From positions 39,138,689-39,161,789 of the forward strand of contig JBOZIK010000001.1 of the NCBI GenBank assembly GCA_051453625.1: DNA of 23,101 nucleotides, given 5' to 3'. The translations under genes were made by a program, and so were the position numbers. Source of the stretch: Welwitschia mirabilis (Eukaryota; Gnetophyta; Gnetopsida; Welwitschiales). Below the pieces are notes generated by a model. That model searched no databases, was not told the origin of the DNA, and saw only the letters and a list, made by a program, of their open reading frames with translations. Positions 8,169 through 19,110 of the stretch are shown in pieces (the stretch's first letter is position 1; each line of letters opens with the position of its first letter).

Positions 8169-11100
8169 TAGCTTATTAGTTAGCCACCAAATCTGCAAGC
8201 CTTCCTTGTCCAAGTCTCATAGGCAATTCATACCTTAGATATTAAAGCACATAGCAAGTGTGCCCTAAAAACATGGTAAAACCATAAGCCAACCCCTCTA
8301 TTATATGACTCAAACTAAAGACATGGAAGTTCACAACCTATAGGCATGAATCAAACCAACTAAACTATGCTTTAGACTTATCCTTATTGAGAAGATAAAG
8401 TGTGTGATTTAAATTTCTTCATAAAATCTTTAAATTCGTCAAGAAAATAACATGTATTTCTTTAACTTTGGAATCTCTTAAGTTCTTTTACACTCTCAAC
8501 ATCTTCATGAGGCAGAAGCATCCTTCCAATGCATAATGGGTTTTAACCAATGTGAACTTTGGTCAAAATGAGTAATAACTCAGAATATGTAATTTAAATA
8601 TCTTAATTGTTTATCTTATATTAACAGATTCGAGTGATATCATTTTAATATTGCATCCATAAAATTATCCCAAATTTGGTGTAATCAATTATGTGAATGA
8701 TTATATAAAGAGTTTTCTTTTTTATAAAATATTCACCAATTGGTTTCATTTAACTTTCACCACTCTAAATTTCAAATTTTAGATATTTGGACGTGTGTTA
8801 AAGCTTGTGATTGTAATTGTTTTTAATGAATTTCTTCAAATATTTTAGTAGGTGAAAGTCTATACTCTTTTTATTTTTCTAATAAAGAGTATAATTGAAG
8901 TTTTCTGAGGCTTAGTAATAATCTTTAGTTTTAATTATTAAATAAAATAGTCTCTAGATAAATCAATTTCATTTTGATTATTAAATTTTTTCCTTATTTT
9001 CAAAGAAACCATTACTATTTGGTTGACTTTAAAGGTTTATATAACTTTCGCTCACAGGTATGGCATAAATAATACATCCTTCATTACTTGAATTACTTGA
9101 TTTACTTACTCTAGCGAAAGAATTATAAGGAACATCATTCTAAGGTAAAGGATTTTTAAAAATGTCAAATTCTGTAGGAATGTTCATAGTACATTTTGTA
9201 TCACTTTTTCAATTTTCTTATATAAGATATCTTTCATTAAGTTTTTGTATCTTTTGAAATCAAGATATTAAAACCTATAGCATTAACAAAATTAACTGTC
9301 ATATTCACATGATGCTTTTGTTAACTATATTATCTTATTACATGGTGTTATGGCTAAAAGGTCTACTATTATTTTAATAATTAAATATTATTCATTAATT
9401 TAATGCTCATTCTAAGTAAGGGTTTCCTTTGTGTTATTAATTATAAGCACCTAAGACCCCTTTATTAACCTTATATTCAAAAGAAAGTAATGTATTCGAA
9501 TAGGATAAAAGAAAGATATGTGAATTCATACTTGGTTTTAAAAATAGGTTTAATTATGTATAAGAAAAAGGAGAATACCCAGAAGTATAGAGAAGGGTTC
9601 ATTAGACATTGAACCTAGTAGTAGATATAAAATTAAAGGGTTTTCCCCCTTTAGAAGAAAGAATGAGTAGAGGAAAGGAGAGTGTAATAATGGTGTTAAG
9701 AGATGTGTTGAGGAATAGACATGAGATGGTGAATCTATGTTAAGATGGAAAAAGACTTATCATTCTTCCATAATTTATGTTACATAAGGTACCATAGCAG
9801 CGTGTGTCAACTAGATCATCTTAGTGGAAATGTTCATTCCAAAAGATATATAACTATAAATATCTTATTTCTTATTTCTTCATGTAGCATTTTAATGATG
9901 ATTTTTTTTTTTTTGGCTTTTGCCTACTCTAAATTTTGATAACACTTATCTAACTTTAGAAACATCATTCGAAATGAAAATGAACTCATCATGCTATTGG
10001 ATTAGTTATGGACATATCTATATGAGAGTTATTCATCTATATCATTTGACTTCTACTTTATTACATTTGTTGTTAAAATAGTATGATAATATTAGGTGGG
10101 ATAAGAAGAAATTTCTACTTAGTTTCAGGATGATATAGTTCTTGTGATAGTTATTATAGAATTTTTACTTTTTAGTAGATGTTTATTCTAGGGAGAGGAG
10201 TTATGAAGAATTATTTATCTTCCATGAAAATTGATAAAATAAGAACTAAAATAAGGGATAAAGATATAAGGAGTAATTTACATACCTTTCTTTCTATAGT
10301 AATAATTTCATCAACACTACTTAACCTTAGTTTCAATTTGAATTTAAAATTAGTGTATCAATCCTAAGATAAACATATCATGTGAGACATGCTAGATAGA
10401 TTAAGATTTACTTACAATTGATAAATGTTTCTTGGAAAACATTTTGTTACACCTTTGAGCACTAACTTAGGGATCATTATAGGTAGAATTATAATAAGCA
10501 TGAGGAATTTCAAGTTGTTCATACATATTACCTAAAATGATTGGGTTCTTGTTTATGAAATAAACATTTAACTCTTTCATAGTGAAATACAACATTAAAG
10601 TAGTAGGTTTTTTAAGAAAAGCAGTATAATTAAAAGAGATAGATGGATTTAGAGAGAAGGTTAAAATAAAAATTAATCAAGCTAAAGACTCTACATGTAG
10701 CAACATATGCAGTTTTTAAAACAAAATTTTCAAGAAACTAAGCTCCATATATAATGTAGTTGAAAATAAAAAACTATGAAGATGCTTCAAGAAAAGGTCC
10801 AGGCTATACAGAGAAAGAAGCTAAAAATAACATGTTTCTTTATCGTTTTAAGTCCATTGTTCATTTCTTAGATGTGCATCAACGAAATATTTCTTCACTT
10901 ATCAAGTAAACCTATAATCTTAGCACATGACACATTAGTGAAGCAAACAAAAGAATATTGGAATATTAATTCATTCAAAAGAAAATGGCACATCAATGTT
11001 CTTAGTATTTTAGTAACTAAAGATGAAAATCAACAATGTAAATGATAACTGGAATGCAATGCAAGGGAAATAAAATGTAGTGTCCCAAATGTAATTAATT

Positions 11101-11623
11101 AACTAATTTACTAACTTCTTATTACTAAAGTTAGTCCTCATCCTCTATAATAATATCAAATTCAATCTATAATAGTATTAAATTGGCATCGACATAAAGT
11201 ATAAGGAAAATAAATAGAGACAATTTGAGAAGAAGCCCACTTGATTTTATTACCAATTGCACTTCAAATGCATCCACTTATAAATAACAGTTCCTCAATG
11301 GGGTAAACACAACCCAGTGCTAAGGATAACTTCTTTCACAACAGGATGAATCTCTTCTCAAAATACTCTAATGTCATAAGCTATTTTAATGCAAGAAAGA
11401 TGAAGAAATGGGATGCATAAATGTGTTTTTATCGTTTAGATAGGAAATAGATGGGTGGTTATAGTTGTTACGCTATTGTAAACAATGAAGAGTGGTTACA
11501 ATATAAATTTTTTAATAGATGAAATGATTATTCATTGATTACAGACCATCATCCACCTAGGCTTTCTCCCGAAGAGCTAAGGGACTGACGTATCTAACTA
11601 TCTATACCCAATGATCCACTAAT

Positions 11624-11633
11624 NNNNNNNNNN
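11624..11633. other. Assembly gap (10 N)
   Basis: Ten undetermined bases in AT-rich DNA. The flanking sequences are not duplicates of each other. Confidence 0.99.
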
Positions 11634-12567
11634 CTTCGAATGTTGTTAGAATGTGCTTGTCTTCTTCCTTTGTCGATATGATTAGGGAGTGGACGATGCT
11701 TTAAAATCCTTTGTTTGGCACCCGAATAAAACCTTATTTAATCACCATATTGAGTTTATAGCTCTAAGGCATCCTTGATGATAATGTTGGCTCTAGTAAT
11801 CAATGCAAAGATGTTTGCTTGAAAGCTTATCATGCTATTAAACCTTATCATTATTGCATCACTTAATCTACCAATGCGGTCATGATGGATCATACTCAAA
11901 AACATCCAAAAAGAAATACAAATGCTAGAAAACTATGGTTTTTTAATTATTCACCACAACGAGTCATCTTTTGCTATAATTTTATTAAAAACATATTAAA
12001 TAAGCTTGAAATATGCCCTAGAACAATGTCAAGTATAGCCAATTTAGCATGGCAACATAGCCTCCCACTTAGTATTTGTTAGTTCCTATCAAAGCAAGCT
12101 AGATCATAAGTAGCAACCCAAATTTACAAGCGAAAAAAGGTAAGTGAAAAGCCTCGGGTTTTAGAATTAATAGGTAGTTCTAATAAACATACAGGCAGCC
12201 AGAGCATTTAGTTGATGGTACCTCTATGCCTCTAGAGACTCGCAAAGCATTAAATCCAAACTTTTAAAAGGAAGTCACAAAATGATCATATTAGAGAGCT
12301 TCCTTTTAATTTAAAGATTTAGATTGTCAATCAAAACCCTTAGAAACACACTCATGAAAATAACCATAAGGCATAAAAAGCTTTATTTATGCACTGGGCC
12401 TTTTTTTCATCATGTTTCTGATAATGATAACCCCCTACCTTCCAAAGTCTCAAGATTACCATATTTTCATAGATCGGAGAAATTTTTATAGGATTCCTAA
12501 TACCTTGAATGTTATCTCAATATTTCCATTTCTACTTGTTAGCATAGTTAGACTTGTTTTTGTATCT

Positions 12568-12585
12568 CCATAGTAATTACTATGG
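12568..12585. repeat. Perfect 18-bp palindrome
   Basis: CCATAGTAATTACTATGG equals its own reverse complement. It ends 12 bp before the open stretch of the ceramidase-like fragment begins. Confidence 0.8.
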
Positions 12586-12596
12586 TATAAATTTAA

Positions 12597-12845
12597 AAAG
12601 AGAAGTTTTGGGGTTGGTTTTTCTTTTATGCGACGACCGTAGGATTTGCCTTTCGTTTAGCTTATTACCATCTTAAGCTAGAAGATAGTCGTCTTGTTGG
12701 GGATCGTTTACCTATAGCTATGGCATTCGTTTCAATTATAGTAATTTTCGCTGTTGAAACGATTAATGAACGCATAGAACTTGCCGCTCTGTTTCCTCTT
12801 TTAATGCTCGGCATTGGTCGCATTACGTACTAGAGGCTTTTCAAC
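12597..12845 (+). pseudogene. Broken exon of a ceramidase-like multi-pass membrane protein
   Basis: A 78-codon open stretch (12597-12830) matches the middle of a plant and bacterial membrane-protein family annotated as ceramidase or alkaline phytoceramidase (CREST-like). Visible family features, in order, are WGWFFFY, then YYHLKLEDSRLVGDRLP, two hydrophobic segments and INERIE. Family members as I recall them read YYHLKP.D.RLVWDRLPM, so the Trp before DRLP is Gly here. A Ser expected four residues before the His is Leu, which would remove a proposed active-site residue. The frame ends at TAG (12831-12833) where the family has Trp in YWR; one G-to-A change explains it, and RLFN follows in frame. 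No other exons were found. The family match is by recall of motifs, not by search; the specific enzyme name is less certain than the family. Confidence 0.6.
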
Positions 12846-12849
12846 ACTA

Positions 12850-14155
12850 TTCATGTAGAAGTCAATAGCAAACCACGTGAACATAATCGATAGCATTAAA
12901 GGGAGGACAGACATCACAGAAGCAGAGGAGGATCAAATGCTAAGGAAAAACAACACTTTATACAGCATTTACAACACAAGGAGAGTGGGATCATGAAAAT
13001 TAAAAATCATGGGTGGTTTTTGGGTTCCCAAAGATGATATACAATCCCATGGCCAATACCAAGAAGAAAAAAATTGAGTGCATCAGCAGCAGTTGCAGAC
13101 CCAGAGTCAGAGCACAAGGGGAGAGGGGAGAGTAAAAGGAAGGTGGTCAAGGAAGGGTGCCTCAAAGAAAAAAGGATCGAACACATGGCAGACACTGCAG
13201 AGGCACCGTCATCATCATAGTGTAGGGCACCAGAAGCGCTCAGCGAAGGCTATACAAGAGAGAAAAGAGAGGGTTCAAAGCACAAAAGAGGACACCAACA
13301 GGGATGCAGCACAGGCCAGATAGTGAGGAAGGAGCCGACGGATAGCGTGGCATAAGGCACACACTGGGATGGAGCAGGAAAATTGACGCTGACGGCTGAC
13401 GCTAAAAAACATACGGAGCATCACAGTACTCGGTAAAATCGTCAAGGAATGGTGACGCAGGAAATTACACGATGAGGCAGTGTGTCAAGAAGCTACATAT
13501 GACATAGGCGAGTAGGACCTGCATAAAACTCAAATGTGTAGAAGAGAACGCGCGGGCGAGAAGCAATGAAAGATGGTAGCACCATATCACAGGGCTCAGA
13601 AGGCAATGATGGTGGTGGCACAGAAGGCAATGAGCGCGGCGATGAAGACAACGGCATTGGAAGTGGATCGAAGGTAATGAAGGAGGTCATCCTTCCAAGA
13701 AATGTTCAGCCTCCTGAACAGCCATAGCCTTATAACATAATTCAAAGCTTCAATCATCGAAGAACGATCCATCATTCTTGTGTCAACACCCCACTAATCA
13801 TCTGCCGATAGCAGATTATTTCCTACTTGTCTGTCTCTGATTCCAAATGCGCAGTCGCCTACTGCACGCTATTCTCTCTTGGAATTCAAACAGACATCAC
13901 ATGGATCGATTTGCATTGCTACTGGCATCTCACATGTGAATGTAAGCACGTGTTGGAATTAGGATTGCTGGAGGTGTATGTAAAAGCGAGAGTGGGTCTA
14001 CAAGTGGCGGAATATCTTTGAGAATTAAAGATAGTCCTAAGATAGATGTGCATTAGATGCACTATGGTGGAGGGAAAGCCAACTGACAGAGAAAGATGAG
14101 AAGGCCGGATGGCATCAAAACACAGTGTACGGCAAGAACGCGAGAAGCAAGATGC
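12850..14155. other. Purine-rich, CpG-retaining stretch of unknown origin
   Basis: The plus strand is rich in A and G (for example 13120-13330 and 13555-13690) and keeps many CpGs, unlike the retroelement to its right. Minus-strand open frames at 13007-13195 and 13493-13690 are Ser/Pro/Leu-rich readings of this biased sequence and match nothing I know. A plus-strand open frame, 13827-14021, lacks an ATG at its start and has no recognised domain. TGTCAACACCCC at about 13781 resembles an LTR end, but no second copy is present. The stretch may be a younger retroelement LTR or a dead gene region. Confidence 0.4.
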
Positions 14156-15205
14156 TGTTAGGGTGAACAGGATGGCTCAGGGAAATTTTTACAATTTGAA
14201 AACTTAACAATTTATTAGCACAATCTATATTACCATTCAATTATTAACAATCTAAATTCTATTCAATTAAGATGTTTATTTAAATAAATGACTATATATA
14301 TCATAATTAAGCTTACGAAATTAATATAAATAGATAAACAATAAGCATAACAAAATAGAAAACAAGCACATTTTCCTTTATTTTCAATGCAACCATCAAC
14401 TGCACATCATTGAGAGTTTGTGATAGTCCTCCACTAATACAACAAGATTTTGCGGCAATCCTTAGGCTCAATTACAAGCCAATTCCCTTGCTTGTAGTCA
14501 CAATGCAATGCAAATTGATAATATGAAAATTGAAGTACAGAAGATAGAGAGTATGATCATAATTAAACCCAATTAACAATTTTGGCAAAAAGGTTTGAAT
14601 TCATACAATAGTCCAATTATATATAGAAGATATTTTTTGGATTTTGTAGGGCACTAGGGCCAATGAATTTGACTGTTAGGACCTTTAAAAGGGCTGGTTT
14701 GCATCCCTAATATAGTTTGCAATGTGTGTTAATAGTTCACAATGGATACTAACAATTAACTTAGTAGTCGACCCCTATGAGCTGGCAGTCGATCCCTCTT
14801 GATACATTGATGTTCTAAAGATTAGGCAATCAACTTTAGACCTGGAGCCAGTGGACCCCTGTTATTATATTTCTGGTTATTTCATTAGGCAATTAATCCC
14901 TTGAATTCTTGGTTAACCCAAGCGATCGACCCCTTATTGAGTTGAAGACTTTCATGAAAGTAATATGCAGTTGACCCTTTAGAGAATGTTGGTTGATCAT
15001 CTAGATAATTTATTCTTCTTCAATTATTTGATAAGTCCTGATTCACTTAATGATTTATTTAACTTCATCATGATTTACATGAAATATGATTTATACTCTA
15101 GGTTAGCTCTAATTAACATCTGAGATTGATCTACAATCATGCTATTTCATTAGATCATAAGATATTATTTGAGGTATTATAAATAGACAACTGAGAGGTG
15201 TAACA
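14156..15205 (-). repeat. 3' LTR of the copia element (left copy)
   Basis: The segment aligns along its length with 19111-20197. On the plus strand it starts TGTTAGG and ends GGTGTAACA. Compared with the right copy it lacks about 22 bp just inside the TGTTAGG end, where the right copy has the sequence at 19118-19139. That loss could have arisen between short AGG repeats. Near its minus-strand start it contains TATTTATAATA (about 15176-15186), a plausible TATA box. It keeps more CpGs than the right copy. Confidence 0.8.
14766..14980. repeat. Dispersed short motif array inside the left LTR (consensus CAGTCGACCCCT)
   Basis: Variants of a 10-12-bp motif recur: AGTCGACCCCT (14766-14776), AGTCGATCCCT (14787-14797), AGTGGACCCCT (14850-14860), CAATTAATCCCT (14890-14901), CGATCGACCCCT (about 14923-14934) and CAGTTGACCCTT (14968-14979). 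Spacing is irregular (about 20-65 bp), so this is not a simple tandem repeat. The right LTR has the same positions in more decayed form, often with TTGACC or TTAACC where the left has TCGACC. Confidence 0.65.
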
Positions 15206-15305
15206 ATATCCTAGTTTTTTATTGACAACAACCAAATTAATGTTTTTTTAATTCTCTTAAAATGATGCTCCTTTTAAGTGAGTACTTTCCCTAGTTACAT
15301 AGATT

Positions 15306-15657
15306 ATTCTAATGAAATAATTTTGTACATGAACTGGATGTTGAAAGATAAATGTCAGAAAATTCTTACCTTGAAGTTGAAATAATGTTATCAAATAACT
15401 ACAAGCTGTAACAAAATCTATGAGACTAACANNNNNNNNNNNNNNNNNNNNNNNNNNNNNNNNNNNNNNNNNNNNNNNNNNNNNNNNNNNNNNNNNNNNN
15501 NNNNNNNNNNNNNNNNNNNNNNNNNNNNNNNATTCTAATGAAATCATTTTGTACATGAACTAGATGTTGAAAGACAAATGTAAGAAAATTCTTACCTTGA
15601 AGTTGAGATAATGTTATCAAATAACTACAAGTTGTAACAAAATCTATGAGACTAACA
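15306..15657. repeat. 126-bp duplication flanking an assembly gap
   Basis: Copy A (15306-15431) and copy B (15532-15657) differ at six of 126 positions. They are separated exactly by the 100-N gap. This may be a real tandem repeat of unknown copy number inside the element's 3' untranslated part, or two diverged contig ends that were scaffolded rather than merged. Confidence 0.9.
15432..15531. other. Assembly gap (100 N)
   Basis: Exactly 100 undetermined bases, the usual placeholder for a gap of unknown length. Its flanks are the near-identical 126-bp copies. Confidence 0.99.
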
Positions 15658-16780
15658 AATAGACATGGTATCATAATTAAAGCAGGTTTGTAACTATAAA
15701 TCATCGCACAATATAATAGTATAATAACATTAGTATAATAACACGCAATAACATTTTTTCTCTTTTCCTTTATCATCAATGATATGGGAGCTATAAACTA
15801 AATAAAAACAATTAACTAAAATAAAAAGCACAGACTCTAATCAAAATCATATGAGGATGATGTGCGATGATAGAAACCATGACTAACAATGCCCTGAGAT
15901 AATCCTGTAGGGGATGGACAAGTAGACATGATAGTTGAAGAAGAAGCCGATAGAATGGAAATGGATCCTTGTGAAGTGGTGATGCCAATGAACCTAAATT
16001 AGCATTTTATGTACTAGAATGAAGCTCTAAGTCCACATCACGATGAAGAAGCCTCCTATGGAGATGCAAGATGAGATGGTAACAATGAAGCCTCTATCTG
16101 CTTAGGTGGTTGAGTAGGTGTCTTCTAGTTGTCTCCTCCTCCTCTTCCTATGAATGCTCTTTCTCCTCTTCCTCCTCAAAATCATCTTCTTTTACTAACC
16201 TCTCTTCATCTTCTTACTTCTTGATTGATTCATCCTTTGAATCTACTACCTTTAGAGCCTTCTCTTCCTTCTCTTCTACTAGTTTCTTTTTTTCTTCCTC
16301 TTCCCCTTCCTCCCCACCTAGAAAGTCTAATGGAGATGTGGGAGAGGGTGTGGGAGAGCAAGATGGTGAGGATGATGGAATATAATAAGACTCTAGAATC
16401 TATCTAGCCCTCCTTATCTCCTCTAAATGGTATAGTACCTACTACTATGGTTATTTTTGCTCTAGTATGGAGTGAAGTAAGAAGGTCCATCGTTAGATTT
16501 GTAGGCCCTCTAGAACATGTAGCATAAGAATGAGAAGCTAAATAAGATGCATGAAAGGACTCTGTGCCTCTATCGTGTGAGGTTTTCTGAGTAGGAATTA
16601 TCTCAAACAAATGCATGTGAGCTAATGTAGAATAGTTAAGAGGCTAGGAAGGTTTGAGTATGGTTATGTTGTGGTGGCACAACCCCATATTGAAGTATCC
16701 TCTTCTTAAATTAAATAGTATGCACTAAAAATTTAAAGATAATAAGAGGTGCATCAATTTTTTGCTAAGAATATAACTAG

Positions 16781-17012
16781 TAAAAAAACCTAATTCTATA
16801 AAGTATGATGTCATCCCTGTGTCCATTAAGAGGAAGAAGGATGTACNNNNNNNNNNNNNNNNNNNNNNNNNNNNNNNNNNNNNNNNNNNNNNNNNNNNNN
16901 NNNNNNNNNNNNNNNNNNNNNNNNNNNNNNNNNNNNNNNNNNNNNNTAAAAAAACCTAATTCTATAAAATATGATGTCATTCCTATGTCCATTAAGAGGA
17001 AGAAGGATGTAT
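16781..17012. repeat. 65-bp duplication flanking an assembly gap
   Basis: TAAAAAAACCTAATTC opens copy A at 16781 and copy B at 16947. Each runs about 65 bp to GGATGTA, with four differences. The 100-N gap lies between them. In the minus-strand ORF both copies encode the same segment (ILLPLNGH), so either that segment is duplicated or two contig ends overlap. Confidence 0.9.
16847..16946. other. Assembly gap (100 N)
   Basis: Exactly 100 undetermined bases inside the broken second ORF of the copia element. Confidence 0.99.
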
Positions 17013-17569
17013 CCAAAAATCAAGCATAGGACATAGTACAATGATATCAAGTGTTTAGCTCTAAAGGTGATCAAGGAATTTCAATTGAAATCAACATCAT
17101 AAAGATCTAATGCATGCTAGAAATGCTAACGGGAGTTAAATATTAAAAATGGTAGATTAGAAACACCATTATGATGGATATAGAGAACTTGAGCAATCAT
17201 GTTTGGTGTTATCCTAAAATTGACACTTAAGATCATGATCTTTAAAATTGAGTCATGCATGAGTATAATCTTAGCAATGTCATAAAATAACTTAATCACC
17301 TTCATAATCACCTTTGGAAAATGTGTTAATAATGGCTCCCACTCTTGGTACTCAAAGATTTACTCCACTAGAAGGTGAAGAGATTTTAATGTGGCTACTT
17401 GGATATCTCTGTCTCTGAGCATAATCTTGGATTTAAAATATATGTCAAAGTACATCCATTCTTATCCATCCATATAAATGAATATATCAGCCTATCTAGA
17501 TGTAGAGGCTTTAACCTTTTTCCCTTTTGCATAGCATAAGAATCTAGTGGTCATCTGTACTTAAAGCAT

Positions 17570-18569
17570 ACTATTAAAACCACTGATAAAAATATAACAT
17601 TATGGATATAATTTTAACAATTTAAAGGATGTAAGTAGAAAGTGACACAACACGTAACATATGATGATAAAATACCATTAAATATATTAATTTGAATTCT
17701 ACTTGAAATATGAAATTGAATATAACAAGATTAAGAAAATAAGTATTCAAATTGTTCCACACATGAAAACGGAAGAATAATGAAATACATGTGATCAAAA
17801 TGATGAAGTAAGTGCCTCATTAGAACTTAAATGATTACTCAGGAAATTTAACATTTTCCTTTTAAAAAAGATCATTCAAAAAGAAAATAACTGAAATGCT
17901 TTGGAAATTCATGAAAAGAGGTTAAAAATTTGGAAAAACTAATGTAAATTTAGCTAAAGAAAGTGCGATATAGGGAATCAAAACTAAAATGAAGTGAAAA
18001 TGAATAAAGAAATGACATACTAAAAAAATAAAAATTTCTAAATAAGAATTTAAACATACCTATGAAACTAAGATCCTTTGAAATGCTAATTACTAATTAA
18101 AATTTTTTAATCAAACTTAAAAGGCATTGGAGGATGAAAAAGAATGATCAAAATGGATACATGAAATGAGAACCTCAACCTTGAATCTATAGGACTGCAT
18201 GAGTTGACAAGAGATGATTGACTCCTAGGGTTTAGACAATCATATTTTAAAGAGATGAAAGCTAAATTAATTAAGGGTGATCAACCTTAGATGAACATAG
18301 GTCAACTAGGATAGTTGATGTCCTAAGAATAAGGTCAACTAGTTGAATACTGATACACATAGCATAAAATGTGTTCGACCGCATATGTCATCCACTAGGA
18401 TCAACCTCATCTAATAGTAGGTCGATCCGTTAAGAAATCTATTAAAGAAAATTTAATCTATAATATAGAATTCTAAACTGCGAAAAAAAGGATAGTTAAA
18501 ATTGAAAAAGCTGAGGAAGAGTATAGGGACAAGACTCAGAAGAGAAGAGATGAAGATTTAAAGAGTTCA
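17570..18569. other. Non-coding part of the copia element between pol and the second ORF
   Basis: AT-rich, with stops in all frames. The part at 18200-18430 carries eight variants of a GGTCGACC-like motif, such as GGTCAACT (18300 and 18333), TTCGACC (18374), GATCAACC (18399) and GGTCGATCC (18420). They recall the motif array inside the LTRs. No coding sequence was recognised. Confidence 0.5.
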
Positions 18570-19110
18570 AGGACAAGGATCTAAGTTTAATAATTTATGG
18601 AGTAAAGTAAAATATCCTTGAAGAAGGGGTTTTATTAGAATATAAGCTAGTTAATGATTAGAAGGAACATCCTTAAGTTTGATATCCTTAGATTCTACAT
18701 GATCTCTAATGAATTAATGATGTATATCAATATGTTTAGTTCTAAAATAAAGGACAGGGTTCTTGAAAAGATTAATGGTGTTAGAGTTTTCATAAAAGTT
18801 TGGAGTTTTTCTTTCATAAATATTAAGATCTAGTAAAGCATGTTGAATCCATAAGACTTGAGAAACATAACTAATAGTTTCTACATATTTATTTTCAATA
18901 GTGAATAAAGCTATAGAATTTTATTTCTTTTAAGCCAAAATTACTAGACAAGATCTATGAAAAAATTATAACCCCTAGTGCTTTTTCTATTATGCCTAGA
19001 ACTAGCCTAATCAGCATCACAAAATGTAAATAAATTTAAAATAGTATTTCTAGAAAAATAAATGTTATAGTTTAAGTTTCTTTTACATACTTGATAATAC
19101 ATTTTACAAT
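18570..19110 (-). pseudogene. Ty1/copia RNase H remnant
   Basis: The minus strand encodes, with several stops and at least one frameshift, the RNase H end of a copia polyprotein. Reading inward from the LTR: VKCIIKYVKET, then FCDAD (first catalytic Asp region), KSTRGYNFF, the stretch ENKYVETISYVSQVLWIQ that carries the conserved Glu region, LFKNPVLYFRTKHIDI, then IRDHVESKDIKLKDVPS and the tail LAYILIKPL, equivalent to the family's LADIFTKPL. RNase H removes the RNA strand during reverse transcription in the virus-like particle. The homology begins only a few bases from the 5' LTR end, so integrase and most of reverse transcriptase are deleted. In-frame stops (for example where FCDADW is expected) rule out function. 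Confidence 0.85.

Larger units (their letters stand above)
7560..12560. other. Long AT-rich stretch, degenerate, no intact gene
   Basis: CpG is nearly absent to about 11500 and stops are dense in all frames. Only the minus-strand ORF ending at 7854 stands out. Around 11076 the plus strand reads TGTAGTGTCCC, which resembles the start of some plant gypsy LTRs, but no matching second copy or primer site was found. A small stem, AAAGGG...CCCTTT, lies near 9635-9655. The stretch is probably old transposon debris that has lost recognisable coding sequence. Confidence 0.5.
16105..17560 (-). pseudogene. Broken second ORF of the copia element, envelope-like position, Glu-rich tail
   Basis: Reading the minus strand, a basic start (KGKKVKAS) near 17530 leads into MLRDRDIQVATLKSLHLL, then EWEPLLTHFPKV, VIKLFYDIAK, VNFRITPNMIAQVL and HNGVSN. 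This pattern resembles plant transposon-encoded proteins annotated as putative plant transposon protein or envelope-like protein. Downstream come GYILLPLNGH (repeated on both sides of the N gap), a Ser/Pro-rich stretch, and an acidic Glu-rich tail near 16321-16105. Several in-frame stops and at least one likely frameshift break it, so no protein is made. It lies in sense between RNase H and the 3' LTR, the position of the env-like ORF in Sirevirus-type copia elements. The domain assignment is from memory of motifs and is moderate. The Ser-rich plus-strand reading of 16110-16385 is only the antisense of the acidic tail. Confidence 0.5.

Noticed and set aside
11076-11086. TGTAGTGTCCC as the start of a gypsy LTR
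   Set aside because: No second copy, closing end or primer site was found in the window.
16110-16385. Ser-rich plus-strand ORF
   Set aside because: It is the antisense of the acidic Glu-rich tail of the minus-strand element ORF.
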